This document shows positions 23,930 to 36,111 of a stretch of 64,000 nt of DNA, piece after piece; the stretch's first letter is position 1, and each line of letters begins with the position of its first letter. The notes below the pieces were generated by a model. It was not told the DNA's origin, did not search any database, and worked only from the letters and a program-made list of their open reading frames with translations. This stretch comes from Aquatica leii. Its lineage: Eukaryota > Arthropoda > Insecta > Coleoptera > Lampyridae. Position numbers and translations under genes: made by a program. The stretch covers positions 88,289,912-88,353,911 of the forward strand of contig CM069436.1 of NCBI GenBank assembly GCA_035610365.1, given 5' to 3'.

Positions 23930-25756
23930 ATGACCAAGTCAAGACAAGTTGTTATAGCAACGGATCTAAAATTACAAATGGTAAGAGCAGGTAGATTATT
24001 AGCTACCTTGCGCGAGTATAAATCCTTTATTCGAACTTCAGATCACTTCAGATGCAGACAGAGTTTCACCACTTGATCTAAAAAAATTGCATTCTCAAGT
24101 TTTCATTGTCGACTTACGCGAAGTAGCAAAGGGCTTTACCTAATCTTCAACTGTCTACTTTTAATGGAAAAATTAGCGATTATTCCTCTTTTATTGAGAA
24201 TTTCAAGTCCATTGTTGACCGCGCCTACACAGAACTTCTTTATCTGCGCTATCCTTGAAAGGTGATGCTGCCGCACTTGAATCACTGGACTTGCTGTTAT
24301 CAATGAAAATTACAACATTGCGTTAGAGGTCCTCGACTCGAGGTACAATAAACCTAAATTAGTCATTCAATCACACAGCTGCTGGGTTGCTCGCTAACAT
24401 AGTGGATAGGAAATTAGATTCGGCATTCAAAGAAAAGTTATAGAAATTCAACTCTTACCAATTTATTTTAAAATCCCTGAAGGATCAGTTTCTAACTAAC
24501 ATCGGAGTCGAAGGACGACCAGAAAATTGTCCCAATGCAAAAAATCGCTTCGCTAAAGAAGCTTCAAAACCGTTAAGAAATATTTCCTTAGCTGTTACCG
24601 AAGCCAAGTAAAGACGTTGCTACTTATGCAAGGAAAAACACTTGATTTCTAATTGGTCTCAATTTCTTTCTTTATCACCTGAACAAAGGTCTCCAATGGT
24701 CCAGGAGCTCAAGGTTACTTACAAGGCACTTACTTGCAAGAAATTGGATCACTCTCTTCAAAATTTTTTAGAGAAACGGCAGCCTTAACCCAAGAGCCGG
24801 ATACTTCTTCAGCAACACCTCTTACTCTCGGCAATCCGTTATTCCTAGCACAAAAAATGTTATTTGTCTACGGCTAAATTATTAATTCAAGACCAAAAAG
24901 GAATTTTTCATAAAATCCGTTGTCTGCTTGATTCAGGATCAATGGACAACCTCATTACAGCTGATTTGGCACATAAGCTTCAGTTGCTAGAATAGCAGCC
25001 TAACGCATTGTCTCTGATCGCCGTTAGTGGCACAAGCATGAACATTGCCGAATTTGTAAAGGATAGTCACTAATTTTCAAAACTCACTGTCCTAGTTAGT
25101 TATTGACCTAGTATATATTTCAGTTTAAACTTTGAGGTACCTCACAACGTCAAACTCGCAGATTCACTGTTCAAGGTTTCTTTTGACATTGACCTCATTG
25201 GAGCATCGTTGTTCTACGAATCGCTAGGTGTCGGTCAAATTGGTATTGCATCAGATAGTCCTGTACTTGGTTACTGGTATTACAGTATCTTCTCATCCTC
25301 ACTAGATTTTTCAGATTTTATCCCATTTTGGTAGTATTTAGGCATCCAATATCAAATCATCCAAACTGTACCTTACCTTACGTTATGCCAATTTGACGTA
25401 TGAGGGACTGTACGCTGTATTAGTACGAATAGACTCGGAGGGCGTGCCAGCCAATCGTCTGAACGCTTTCCAGTATCGTCCACAGCTGCTACATTTTTGG
25501 CGAAGGTCTTGGTCCTTCCCGAAATGCAGCGTCGCATGAAGTGGTCCTCGACAGCAAAGGAGCAGCTCCGTACCGGAATGTTAATCCTCCTGGCCGATCC
25601 TCAGTCTACTTACAACAGGCCATTAGCACTAGCATTAGTCGTGGTCCTGGAAGTAACCACAAAGTGCGTGTATTGAGTGTGCGCACTGAATCTGGCAGAA
25701 TTGTCAAAAGAGCAGTGTTTAAATTGTGTGTGCTGCCCAATCAAATTATTGCGTAA
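23930..25756 (+). mobile_element. BEL/Pao relic
   Basis: Starts with an ATG at 23930, then Gag-like LPTFNGKISDYSSFIENF (about 24150). An aspartic-protease segment follows at about 24905-24990 (IRCLLDSGSMDNLITADLA), then a block of the post-protease domain (IDLIGASLFYESLGVGQIG, about 25185). The final 25670-25756 reads RTESGRIVKRAVFKLCVLP, the typical BEL C-terminus after integrase. RT, RNase H and most of integrase are deleted, and stops are frequent. It differs clearly from the BEL element at 35.7-41.9 kb. Confidence 0.7.
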
Positions 25757-26038
25757 TTATATTTTACATTTAATTATTGTTTAATACTGTTTATTTCATA
25801 TCACTAAATTGAGTAACTTCAATTACATAAATTAATAAATGTAAATGTGACGCGGGTGAGTCTATGTTTGAAATTAGTTAATAAATGTCTTAATTACAAA
25901 ATTGTTTAATCCACCTTGTTAAGGAGGTACTTAATAAAAAAATTCAAAAATTATCAATTTTTTTTATTTTTGTTTTTTAATCTACACTATATTCTGCAAA
26001 GAATGCAAAAAATCCGATGTCTCTACAAGGTTTAGAAG

Positions 26039-26467
26039 TTATTTAAATTTAGGTGTAAACTTGGAAGGGCTCTTCTGGGTTACACAAAAATTGCCTGCTT
26101 CAATGCCTAATAAATAAAAAATACGGAAACGAAATATGTTTCCATTAACTGATAATGCTAGACCATTCCGAGCAACAATGTTTAGGCTAATCTGCCCATT
26201 GCATTTTTTGCACGAAGCAACAGAATTCATCGCCGCACTCAACGCTCTGATACAAACAATATCGAAAACATCAGTGCTTTCATACTTCAAATACTCGGGC
26301 AATTGAGGTTTTATTTTAGAACCTGAAGAAACAGGAGTTTGTGTTGTCAAGCAAGGTTGTGGTGACTCCACATTTATTGAACAAGTTGCATTCGATGTCA
26401 TTTCTGCAGGCCTTTTACCTGAAAACCGCATTTTTCTCTTTTTGAAAACCGGACCCGTTTTCGGCAT
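26039..26467 (-). pseudogene. Possible Mutator-like transposase N-terminus
   Basis: A 142-codon - frame starts with a basic MPKTGPVFKKRKMRF and reaches DVFDIVC...SCKKCNGQISL. This Cys-pair layout is like the zinc-binding N-terminal part of insect Mutator-type transposases. It stops before any catalytic domain. No terminal repeats were identified. The call is tentative; it could be an unrelated small ORF. Confidence 0.3.
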
Positions 26468-27077
26468 ATTTGAAACGAGTAAAATAAAATCTCTACAATA
26501 AACATAAGTAGATCAATAACACTACAATATACGAACAGGAACAAGAACTTTGAAAAGCAAAAACGACTACTAAAGATAAAAAAACAAAACTTTTTTGTTT
26601 CTTGCTTCTCCTGAACAGTTGTATTTTTTCTGTTTCGGTACACTTTTCTTCAAAACTATGACAGGTAATTGAGTGTGTTTTTTGTATCTTATTCATGGCG
26701 ACGCTAGTAACAAACGCAGCAGAGCGAATTTTAAAAATCTAGCTGGTTTCTTTTTTACTTTACTTTTAATAAGACAATAACATTTTCAAACTTTCTAAGT
26801 CAATAAAAAAATTACTATTTCTTTAAATTAAATTCTACCTGCTGTACAGCTTTAAAACTATGTAAAGAAAACGTGTTCAAAATTTCACAAAAATCGATTT
26901 AGTAGTTTTTGAGAAAAGTGTACCTCAATTTGCATGGAAAATGGCTCCGTTTAGTACCCCCTTAAGATTAGTTGCATTTAAAATAAAACGTGAGATACTC
27001 GACATCTAAGCTTAAGAGGCATCTCCCAGGTTAATTTGAACTAGCAAATGGCCAGAAGTAGCACATTAATTTACTAA

Positions 27078-27345
27078 GATGAGAACGTCTTTCGGGTTTG
27101 TACCGTGTCATTGTTGTAACCGAGGTTACCAATCAGGGCGCGACAATGCATCGAAAAACAACAACCGAAATCTAACTAAGAACCTCTAAAAAGTTGGGTA
27201 ATCAACTTGTTAACAAAGCCAGATTCTAAACTCTAAAAAAATAAGAAAACCATAACGTTGAAAAACTAAACGACAATCTAACAAAAAACTACTACAAAGT
27301 TAGGTAATCAACTGAGAACCAAGCCAGATTCTAAACTCGGTAGAA
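27078..27345 (-). repeat. Fold-back repeat fragment
   Basis: 27078-27150 matches the outer arm of the fold-back family (AACGTCTTTCGGGTTTG, then TGTAACCGAGGTTACCAA), but the GAAACGTT/hammerhead block is deleted. 27173-27236 and 27271-27340 are two tandem copies of the family spacer (ATCTAAC, AAGTTxGGTAATCAACT, AAGCCAGATTCTAAACTC). Confidence 0.5.
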
Positions 27346-27371
27346 GTAACTTAAGAAGAAGTAGTCTCGTT

Positions 27372-27600
27372 TGGTGTTCATTCGAGGCAATATGAGCGTT
27401 GGATGATATGTTAACGAGGTGGAAGAACCCCATATTCTTTCACTTCTTCAGCAGTTGGAAGACCCACTTTTCCATTAAGAATGTCCGTCCCCATATAGCA
27501 AGCCATTCTATGGACCGATTCGAATATGCCAATGTTAATCTCTTACCATGGCCGTCCAGATTTCTAGACCTTCCACCTATTGAACACGTGTAGGTCTTTC
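27372..27600 (+). mobile_element. Tc1/mariner fragment
   Basis: Carries the C-terminal part of the transposase of the 7163-8163 family: FEYANVNLLPWPSRFLDLPP and IEHV, preceded by a degraded RPHIA(S)HSMDR. No terminal repeats remain. It lies just beyond the 3-prime end of the HURP gene. Confidence 0.7.
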
Positions 27601-27696
27601 ACAAAAGAAATAGCATAAACTCAAACGACGGTTATAAATTACGATATTCATTTACTAATAAAAACTCTTAAGTTATAGATTATAAAATTATTAACA

Positions 27697-29980
27697 TTAG
27701 TTTATGTTTTTTCTCGCTGTTAACCGACTGGATCTTCTTGGAGCTGAAATATCATTAAGAAGTTAAAAAAAAAATACTAGATCACCTCACTTACTGTTAA
27801 CCGTGCTTAACCTGGGAGACTCGACGTTTTCCTTATTGCAATCTTCAAAAATCACCGATTTAGATTTGGTAATTGTTGTTGGACCAGATTTTAAAATGCT
27901 CTTGGGGTCGTTTGTTGGAATATTTGAAATGTTCGAAAGGCGCCGTGTCATAATTACATCCGCGCTATGATTCTCAGGTTCTAACATTTTATTGCGTGCC
28001 TCTAAAATACTAGTAAAGATAATATGAAATTTTAAGTGCGCAACAACCTTTTATAAGATCTCGAATCCTACTTTTAACTACCGGTTTTTTAGGTTTGTTT
28101 TTAATCTTTTTCGTTTTATTAACAACAGCCGGCGATAAAATTTCTTCCCAATTATTTACTTTAAGCTTATCCAAATAATTAAATCTCTGCTGTAAGTTAT
28201 TCACCTAAAAAATTAGCCTTAAGAAAGAATTTGAGTTACGATAATCATGATACCTCCATATAGACGATGTCCCAAAAACCGTGCAAATCCAAACAAGTTA
28301 CTTTCTGCTCCGCATTACTGTCGCCACACAAATTTATCAATTCATTAAACTTTTTAAACTTCTTTTTCAGAAGTAGTTCCGTTTGACCAATTGCCGTGTG
28401 AATCATATCACAAGCTTCTTCCGGTGGTTTAATTTCATCCTGCAGTTAAATAAAAATTTTTTTTAGGTTTAGCAATGTGATAATTAAGCAATTTCGTTGA
28501 AGTATTTTTTGTAACCAGAACTTACTTCATATGTTTTCCACACATAACAGAGGCTTTTCAGTCTTTCCGTTTCATTTGTTAGTAATTTAGAAAAATAAAT
28601 TGTTGCCGCCTGTGGACTTCGTGAATCTGAGTATGGCGATCCGCAGTAATCTGACCCTGTAAATAAGTCTATTAAACATAATAATGCAATAGTTATTTGT
28701 ATCACTAGTCCAGAAAGTGCTAATTTGCGAGAATGAGCTGAAGCCAAGGCCTACAAAATGCGAATACTCGCAAAATACTTTTAGGACGTGTGATACAACA
28801 TTTTTTGTGCTGAATTAATTAAAAGCAGTTATTTAAGTATTGATTATTAATAAAATTTAATAACACCTGTTGATAAAACTGAAACTTGTAATGACGAAAC
28901 TCAATTATTTTTAAACTAATTTGACAATTACATAGTATTATTACAATTTAACTTACATAAAAATAAAACTATTGTTGTTTTTAGCAATTGTAAAATAAAA
29001 GCAAATTTGTTATAATTGTTTAAAATTTTGTTGTTAGTGACAGATGACGTCGGAAAAGTAAAATTTTCAGCCGATTATGATGCCTGTAAAATACATCAAA
29101 ACGGACGGAAGCACAAAAAATAGGATTACATACTTCTGTTGTGAAATTCTCTCCGCGCATTCTCTTTTCCTCGGGACAAAGTCACAAATGGACTGATGTA
29201 AGCTATTGAATGGGAAACAGGCGCTGTTTCATTATGAAGCTCAGTTTGCTTTGCACTACCCACACATTCATTTGCGTTTGGAGTTTTCAAGATTCTTTTA
29301 CTTCTCCGTGGAGTGTCATCTGTTTCGTTTTTACTTGTACTGCCGTTTCTGATTTCAGGTACACATTCTCCGCCTTTCTTAAATCTTTTGTCACAAACTT
29401 TGTTCGGTGTTGTATTAACCTTCTGCGCAGTTTTCTTTTTTTCTTTTATCGGACTTACTCCAGAAATCTCTTTTAAGTCGAATTTATGACCAAAATCTAA
29501 CTTTTTCTTTACGGCAGTCCTCGTACTTATTCCAGATATGGGTATCGGATTTATATTAGCAGGAGGTTTAAATTTGTATGTTGAAGAGGGTGCTAATCTA
29601 GGTTTTTGTGTATTTATCGATTTTCCTTTTATTTCATTATATATTTTAGTGTAGTCCGTTGTTGTGCTATGCTTTACGTGTTGAACTTTAAAAATTGGCT
29701 TCGATCTTGCTTTCTGTTTTTCTATTTGTTTTTTTTTATTTTCCTTGTATTTTTGCAACATCGCAAAACGCTTATCTTCGACTATACTTTTTTTGGTTGT
29801 TGAAGGATTTATCTTAAGCGGTAAAGGTGAGTCAATTGGCGACATATTCGCTTGAATTTTTCTTATTTTGGCCATTAAAGAAAATCTTGAATCGCGTCGG
29901 GTTACTTCAGCGTCCTTTCGTATGGCATCAGTATTTTGTACGTCTGGTCTTGACTTATAAAATTGAGCGCGAGTATTCAT
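27697..29980 (-). CDS. DLGAP5: HURP/DLGAP5 (Mars) homologue, 524 residues, six coding exons
   Basis: Exons on -: 29134-29980, 28526-28656, 28254-28439, 28048-28204, 27795-28001 and 27697-27743 (TAA at 27697-27699). Phases agree throughout, total 1575 nt. The ATG at 29980 follows a 5-prime-UTR acceptor at 30006/30007. HURP proteins bind spindle and kinetochore microtubules and aid chromosome congression. The N-terminal 280 residues are basic and disordered (microtubule-binding type), with a Lys/Gln coiled stretch near residues 75-90 and SPFVTLSRGKENARREFHNR at the end of exon 1. The GKAP-type domain spans about 300-440: YFSKLLTNETERLKSLC, HTAIGQTELLLKKKFKKFNE, CLDLHGFWDIV. The tail has DPKSILKSG and a TPRRSSRL motif. 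The order SxYF..ETERL / IGQT..L / GFWD is diagnostic. Confidence 0.85.
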
Positions 29981-30006
29981 AACTATTTATTATTATTTAT
30001 TTTACT
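29981..30006 (-). other. 5-prime UTR exon segment of the HURP homologue
   Basis: On - the sequence TTTGTTTCAG precedes AGTAAAATAAATAATA and the ATG at 29980. This acceptor indicates a spliced leader exon farther right. I could not place the upstream exon or promoter. Confidence 0.45.
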
Positions 30007-30779
30007 CTGAAACAAAATATGATTAAATATTAAGCTGCTATACAAAGTAGCCGGAGAAGTTGTGTAATTAAGACTAACTAAATATATGTACAACTTTTAT
30101 TTAGAAAATGTTTCGCTGACATCTTAAATGCCATATTAAATTTACCATGGAAAGATTACACGTCGCTCCCTTTTTTTGACGTTTTTGTAACACGGAAATC
30201 AGATGAATTAGTTTTCTAGGAATTTGACAAGAAAAGAAAAAATAGACCGCATGTTTTGACCGGTTTAGTCAGTTGCGTTGATGAAAAAAACGGTTGAAGT
30301 TAAAAGGACTAGTATTAAAAGGCATAAAATCATTCAAGATGATTCAAGGTAATTACCGGAATGTTCTCGAAGCCGAAAAAGCGTTTATATAATAAAAGTT
30401 GTTCCAAACAGGTTTGATTTAATCGATTCTAGTAAGAAGTCGGAAGTGTCAACACTGTGTCGGTCTAAACAAATCGAGTGTTTAATGCGACTGCTAAGAT
30501 AAATAAAAGTGCGGACCGTGTGATAGTAAGACATATTTTTACTTTCTTATAAAAAAAAGTATAGCGACCGCAATTTTTTTGTAGAATTTTATGTTTCAAG
30601 GACTCCTGAATCAGAAAAATGTACGCACAATAACTCTTTTTTTTTAGAAAAAAAATTAATTTACTAAAGTGTAAAGCAATATCGAGGCGCACAAATGTAG
30701 AGGTTAGTCGATATGACAACATAACCTCAATTTACCATATTTCGGTTATATCGAAGAAAAAAAAATAGACTACCATCAA
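30007..30779. other. No gene seen
   Basis: AT-rich. It should contain the HURP promoter or first non-coding exon. The 30465-30722 (-) open frame has no recognisable feature. Confidence 0.35.
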
Positions 30780-33700
30780 AAACCAGATTAAAACCATTCA
30801 AGAAGAAACACAAGCAGATATGTTAAATTTAACAGAAGTACAGTTTTAGAAAACGGAATGACAAAATAGAAGAAGTAGGAGACAGAATGAAACTGCTAGA
30901 AGAAAAAATAAATCAAATAAATTGTTACGGTGAAAGAAGTGCCACGAGCGAAGATTTAATAATAGACCATCGAGAAGAAACAACTAAACAGTTTAAAGTT
31001 GTACATCCAAATTCCGATAGTAAAGTTCCATGGTCAACATACCACAGTTTGAAGCCGCAGCTATAGCTAATGGTTAGAACAACAAGCAGAAAGCGACGTC
31101 TTTAATAGTGGCCTTACGTGGAGAAGCGTTTGTAATTTAAGGAACTCTTAATTTCACGTTCATCTTCAACAGGTCTACTAAGCCCTCATAAAAAGTCGGG
31201 TTCAAAAAGCTGCAGAAAAGAGTTTGAAGCTGACATCGTCAGATTGACACAGCTTGTGTATTCTACAGCACCAGATACCTTTCTAGAGCAGTTCGTCTCC
31301 GAGACAGCAAACGCATCAGACTCAACGGTTAGCTCGACCTAAAACGTTGGACGATACTTTAACCCATGCCTTGGGGTTTGAGACGGCAAAACAGGAGTCG
31401 CACCGAAGCAACCATAAGCTCCGCTGTGTTGCAGAAATACCCGCGCAACCATAAGAAAGCATCGAGGAAATAGTACGACGTGTGTTCCACGAACAAGTAG
31501 TTCGTGGAAGAGCAGAGACTGGGTCCGAGGGCGAAAGGCAACCTCAACAAGCCGTGCCCCGAAGATTACCATTCAAATAGCATCGCTTATGAACCAATTG
31601 GATTTATCTTGATGGCCATTCAATAGACCAAGTGTTGAATTACTGGTTGACACGGGTATAGACAAACACCATCATAAGACTTCGAATGGCGATGCGCGAA
31701 GAAATACCTACACTCAGGGACAAGTACAAGTGACCATTAGTTTGGAAAATGGAATACTCAACCATCAAGTACTGATAGCCGACATCACGGGAGAAGTTAT
31801 CCTGGATATGGAAGTTATCGATGTATGGGTTCCATTTGGAAACGAAGAACGATGTCCTTAAGATTAACGGTGAAGAAATTCTTTTTCATTGGTCAGAGAA
31901 GAAGCCGTGCGAGAAGGCCTGACTGCCTGGAAGAACTGAAAGTGTACTGATAGTACGCCTGGATTGCAATCTACGAGAAGGCTACATTCGTGATATTCAA
32001 TCAATGGAGAGAGACTACTCGTTGGCAGAACATTAGTATGAGTAAAAAACACGGTTCCAGTAAGGTTCCTGAATGTCAACTCGCATCCGATTACATTGTA
32101 AAAGACTATGGGACGCCAATGTACGCTAGTATCTCAAGTTGTGAGATGCGTGGATTCTAGTAAAGCTACGTTGCCTAAGAAATGTCCACATCTATTAGGG
32201 CATTCTTACCTCCAAGTTCTAAAACCTCAGTCAAAAACAACTGGTTAAAGTTAAAGCGTTGATCCAGCAGTATCAAGATGCGTTTGCGCTGGAAAGTACT
32301 TTCAAAGGAAGAAGTGAGATGGTAAAGCACAAAATTACGGATATGGAGAGAGAAGATGTGACTGAACCTTTAAATAGTCCATGGGCGTCCCCAGTGGTAC
32401 GAGTAAAGAAGAAAGATGAACCAACGAAATTTTGCGTAGACTACAGACAGTTTAACGATGGGACCAAAAAGATCAAGAATTGATAAGACTTTAGAAACCC
32501 TGTCAGGGTCCCAGTGGTTTTTTACGTTGGAATTAAAGAGTGTTTACTGACAGGTGAAATTAGAAACCAAGGACCGTGAAAGGACAACGTATACGATTGG
32601 AACTGGTTTGTGGTAGTTCACTGTTATGCCCTTCGGCTTGTGCAACGTTCGAGCGTTTAATTGAAAACATCTTGCGTGTTATGGTTTATCTAGACAACGT
32701 GATTGTGGTTGGAAGGTCGTTTAAAGAGCAAAAGTGTTTAAGAAAGAAGGGACCACGTAGAATCTAGCATTGGAGTAAAGGCTGACCTTAACAAAATTCA
32801 AGCAGTGCAAGCATGGCCAAGACAATCGACAAACATAAGGTCCGAAGTTTCCTTGAGTTGTTGTTCACCTGTTATAGACGATTTGTACCCAGATTTGTCA
32901 ATATCACCAAACCTTTGACGAAACCCACCGAAGAAAAAGCAGAATTTAAATGGAATGAAGACTAGGAAAACGCTTTCAATCAACGAAAACATGCCCTACT
33001 CACTTCGCCGATTTTATCCAAAAGAAGATTGAAAATTTGGTTTGAATACCGATGCAAGTAATCTGGACATAGATGCACTCCCTTCACAGGTGCAAAATGG
33101 AAAAGAAAGTTAACGAGTATTTTAGTAAAGTTTTGTCCAGGCCAGAAAATAATTATTGCGTGACTAGAAGAAAACTGTTAGCAGTAATCAAGACTAAAGG
33201 ACTTTTATAAGTATTTGTATAGACGTCAAATGTTTACTAAGAACAGATCACGCCGTCTTTCCGCAAGGACAAGTGGCACGATGGATTGAGAGACTGCAAG
33301 AGTATGACTATGACACAACACCGTGCCGGAAGTAATAATCGGAACGCTGATGGTTCATGACGAGTGAAAAAGCGGCCCGAAATAAAAGTACTCCTGAACT
33401 GGAAAGCAAACTGCCCACGACCAACCTGGGAAAAAGTGAGTGCTTTGGTTAAAAACATCAAAACATACTGGGCGTAAGAAGACTGAGTAGAAGATGGTCT
33501 TCTTAAGTTATTGCTAAAGAGTGTAGACGGTGTTGAAAACAAACTACAGTTGATACAGCCGAGAAGCCCAATGTCAGAACTGCACAATGGTACATTAGGA
33601 CACTTTGGCATGAAGAAGATCTTAGGAAAGGTACCAGAAAGATTCAACTGGGTGTACTGTAAAGAGAACGTCATGAAATGGTGCCGTAAGTGCACGGTCT

Positions 33701-33927
33701 GGGTATCAGGAAATGGTCCAAAAAAAGCGCAAAGTATCAATGAAACAGTATAACATGAAAAGTTCTTTAGAGAGAGTAACAATTGACATAGCAGGGCTGT
33801 TCCCAGAGTTTGATCACTAAATAAACAGAGGTTTACGTCATACCCAATCAAGACTTTGAATCTGCGCGGCTTCAAGAAGTAGGACGACGTCTCTCAGTTT
33901 TCAATCTGATGCCATGGTTGAAGGTAT

Positions 33928-34355
33928 TGAAACATTCGCGAAGTTTTTGTAAATTTCGAGAGCGTCCATGTACTTTTTATCCACGTCTAGAACGTTCACG
34001 AAAGAATATAGAAGATTCTCGAAAGATGGCAGAAATGTATAAATGCGGTATAAACAAATCATAAGTCAGTTATTTCGGTAATTCGAAGTTGGCAGTATTA
34101 AGAAGATTATTCAAGTTTAAATAAATAAGTGATTAACGCGTGTTCGAGATAAATACAACGAATTAAAAACGTACGTGACTTTAATGTAAACAAGTGTTAA
34201 ACTGAAGTTATCCGCGGACATTATCTTTCGAGTGATTGTACTATATAAATTAGTGTAAGTGTTTTTATTAAATATCCTTAGATTTAATTAGTTCGTGTAG
34301 TTATAAACGTGTAAATATTTTGTGCATAAATAAATTAGTTTTAAAATTTGTTACA
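33928..34355 (+). mobile_element. Solo LTR of the same gypsy family, nested in the relic
   Basis: 428 bp starting TGAAAC and ending TTACA, flanked by GTAT on both sides (33924-33927, 34356-34359). The host integrase sequence is interrupted between VE and MNR-type codons and continues directly after it. It shares AAGAAGATTATTCAAGT, AACAAGTGT and GTAAGTGTTTTTATTAA blocks with the LTRs at 52592 and 58306. The TATAAATTAG region marks a probable promoter segment. Confidence 0.85.
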
Positions 34356-34789
34356 GTATGAATCTAACAATGAGAAAGTACTTAGCCAATGTCTCTTCCT
34401 AATAGCATACCAATCATCTGTTCACGAGGCCAAACACCATCCTGTGTCACGCTTGTTCGCGAAATACGACTGCCATGTGCCCTCCAGTTGATGAAGAGAC
34501 TAGACGAGAGCGACAGAATGAAGACCAAATATGACATCACGGCACAAAACGGTTAGTTTCAACCGGGCGACATGATGTGGTTGTATTATCTCCAAGGAAA
34601 ACGTTGTTTATCGCCGAAGCTGCAGAGGCAATATCGTATGCGAAAACCAAGTCAAAAGTAGTCCACGGCGATCGTCTAGCCCCGTTTGCTGACGATAACA
34701 ACGTTAACAAGCATAACCAGGAATCTAGTTGATGGAGGGGACTGCGATAAGTATGTATGTACTGGAGTTCTGGAAGACTGAGTTCGAAT

Positions 34790-34946
34790 TTACAAGCGAG
34801 AAGCAAGACACGAAGGGATTACGCTATTGCGTGCGTGAAGATCTTGAGATGTCCAATAAGGTTGCAGTAGTATTTAAAAAGTTCGGACGACTAGATAAAC
34901 TACGAAGACAGCAACCGGGAGTCGGCAAAATCTTAAATAATTTCTT
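34790..34946 (+). pseudogene. Truncated TARG1-like macrodomain in the gypsy relic
   Basis: Reads DTKGLRYCVREDLEMSNK, VAVVFKKFGRLDKLRRQQ and PGVGKIL. This is colinear with residues about 757-795 of the Pol frame at 55491-58370. Compared with that copy it lost one Lys codon and is cut before the first catalytic Lys. The spacing from the integrase tail is the same. Confidence 0.8.
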
Positions 34947-34959
34947 TTAAACAAAAAAC

Positions 34960-35710
34960 GCCCCTCCAATTATTTATTATTATGTTGATTATAGATCCAT
35001 TTATCTATAGCAAAAAAATTGTAGAAATAAAAAAAATACTTTTTGAGTTAGAAAAATGTTAGGTGAAGACGCGCAACGACTTCATTGAAATTATGATTTA
35101 TTTATTTTAAAGGAAAAGTATTGTAGCAATTATTTAATTGTTTTGTACTCTACTGATTTACTAAGATTTTTCTTCAAGACATTCATCTTTCACATTAAAA
35201 ATATAAACGTGCGTTCAGTGCGCGCTCGCTAGAAATCTATGGATGAAAAGTTATGGCTAACTTCCCCTGGGTACACGTTCAGGTCGATCTTTAAAAACAA
35301 ATACAAAATCGAAAAAATTAAAAATTTAATTTTTTGGAATATTTGCGTTTATGTGATTTGCCGAGAATATTTCATTGTCGAAAAACAGGTATAATAGCTA
35401 AGGGAGAATTGTTAGTTGCATTTTTTTGCTATCGCCTGTTTGTGTGTCCGCTTGTAAATTGTAATTTTTTGTGAATTGTATAACAGTGATCAATTAATCA
35501 ATGATACAGCTTGTCTTAACCTCACATAGTAAACATAATAGTCACAAAAATAAAATATACGTTCCAGTATAACTAAATAGCCATGCTTCCAAGAAAACGT
35601 TTATTTAACGCTTAATATAGAAAAATAGAATCTAAAGCAAAAAAGCCAAGCAACGTGCAGCGAGCATGACTAATTGGCTGAAGACGAATAAGCCTACTTC
35701 AGGTGATGGT
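34960..35710. other. No gene seen
   Basis: AT-rich spacer. The last 80 bp (35636-35715) hold a short open frame that would continue past the BEL insertion at 41851, but it has no recognised domain. Confidence 0.4.
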
Positions 35711-35715
35711 GACTA

Positions 35716-35934
35716 TGTTTATTGCGTATCGTTAATTTTGTGGACTATATACTTTTAGGTGGTTGAAGTAATTGAAATACGTTTCTTTCACAACTTAACT
35801 TTATTAGTGTTACCGACGACAGTCTTCAACCGACTACCTCTTGAAGGTTTACAATTATTCAGTAGCGCGTTTAGCTGCCGCATGTGCTACTTATTTAAAG
35901 CAGACCCGCTCTAGGATAATTTATGGCCGTAACA
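35716..35934 (-). repeat. BEL/Pao 3-prime LTR
   Basis: 219 bp, the same length as 41632-41850. Differences: two in the block after TTTTGTGGACT, and CTTGAAGG against CTTAAAGG. Adjacent inside (35935-35948, read on -) lies a purine-rich AAGGCGGCC tract, a weak polypurine tract. Confidence 0.92.
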
Positions 35935-36111
35935 TGCCGGCCGCCTTGAACAATGTAAATGCATTTTCAATAAATTACAAAAAATCTATACCTATCGGAA
36001 ACCCATAAAACTAAAAAGTGGACTATAAAGCCATAACATAAATGCCATTACAATAATCATAGAATATAATAATATTAACATAAAAATGGAACTATTAACA
36101 TACTTATTTAT

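Larger units (their letters stand above)
30780..34946 (+). mobile_element. Decayed copy of the macrodomain gypsy family
   Basis: Colinear with the element at 52.6-58.7 kb but full of stops and indels. Gag coiled-coil at 30800-30950 (QEETQADMLNLTE), Gag at 31020-31560, protease/linker to 32100. RT follows at 32370-32720: SPWASPVVRVKKKDE, FCVDYRQFNDG, and YLDNVIVVGRSF, where the second Asp of the catalytic loop is Asn. RNase H is at 33000-33250 and the integrase zinc region at 33570-33700 (HFGMKKILGKVPERF, WCRKC). The integrase core is interrupted by a solo LTR (33928-34355) and resumes at 34356. The 3-prime end stops inside the macrodomain; both own LTRs are missing. Confidence 0.85.

Noticed and set aside
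28204-28260. Apparent one-base deletion at the HURP exon 3/4 border
   Set aside because: On careful re-reading the codons are TAT ATG GAG before the donor and GTG AAT AAC after the acceptor; phases agree and there is no lesion.
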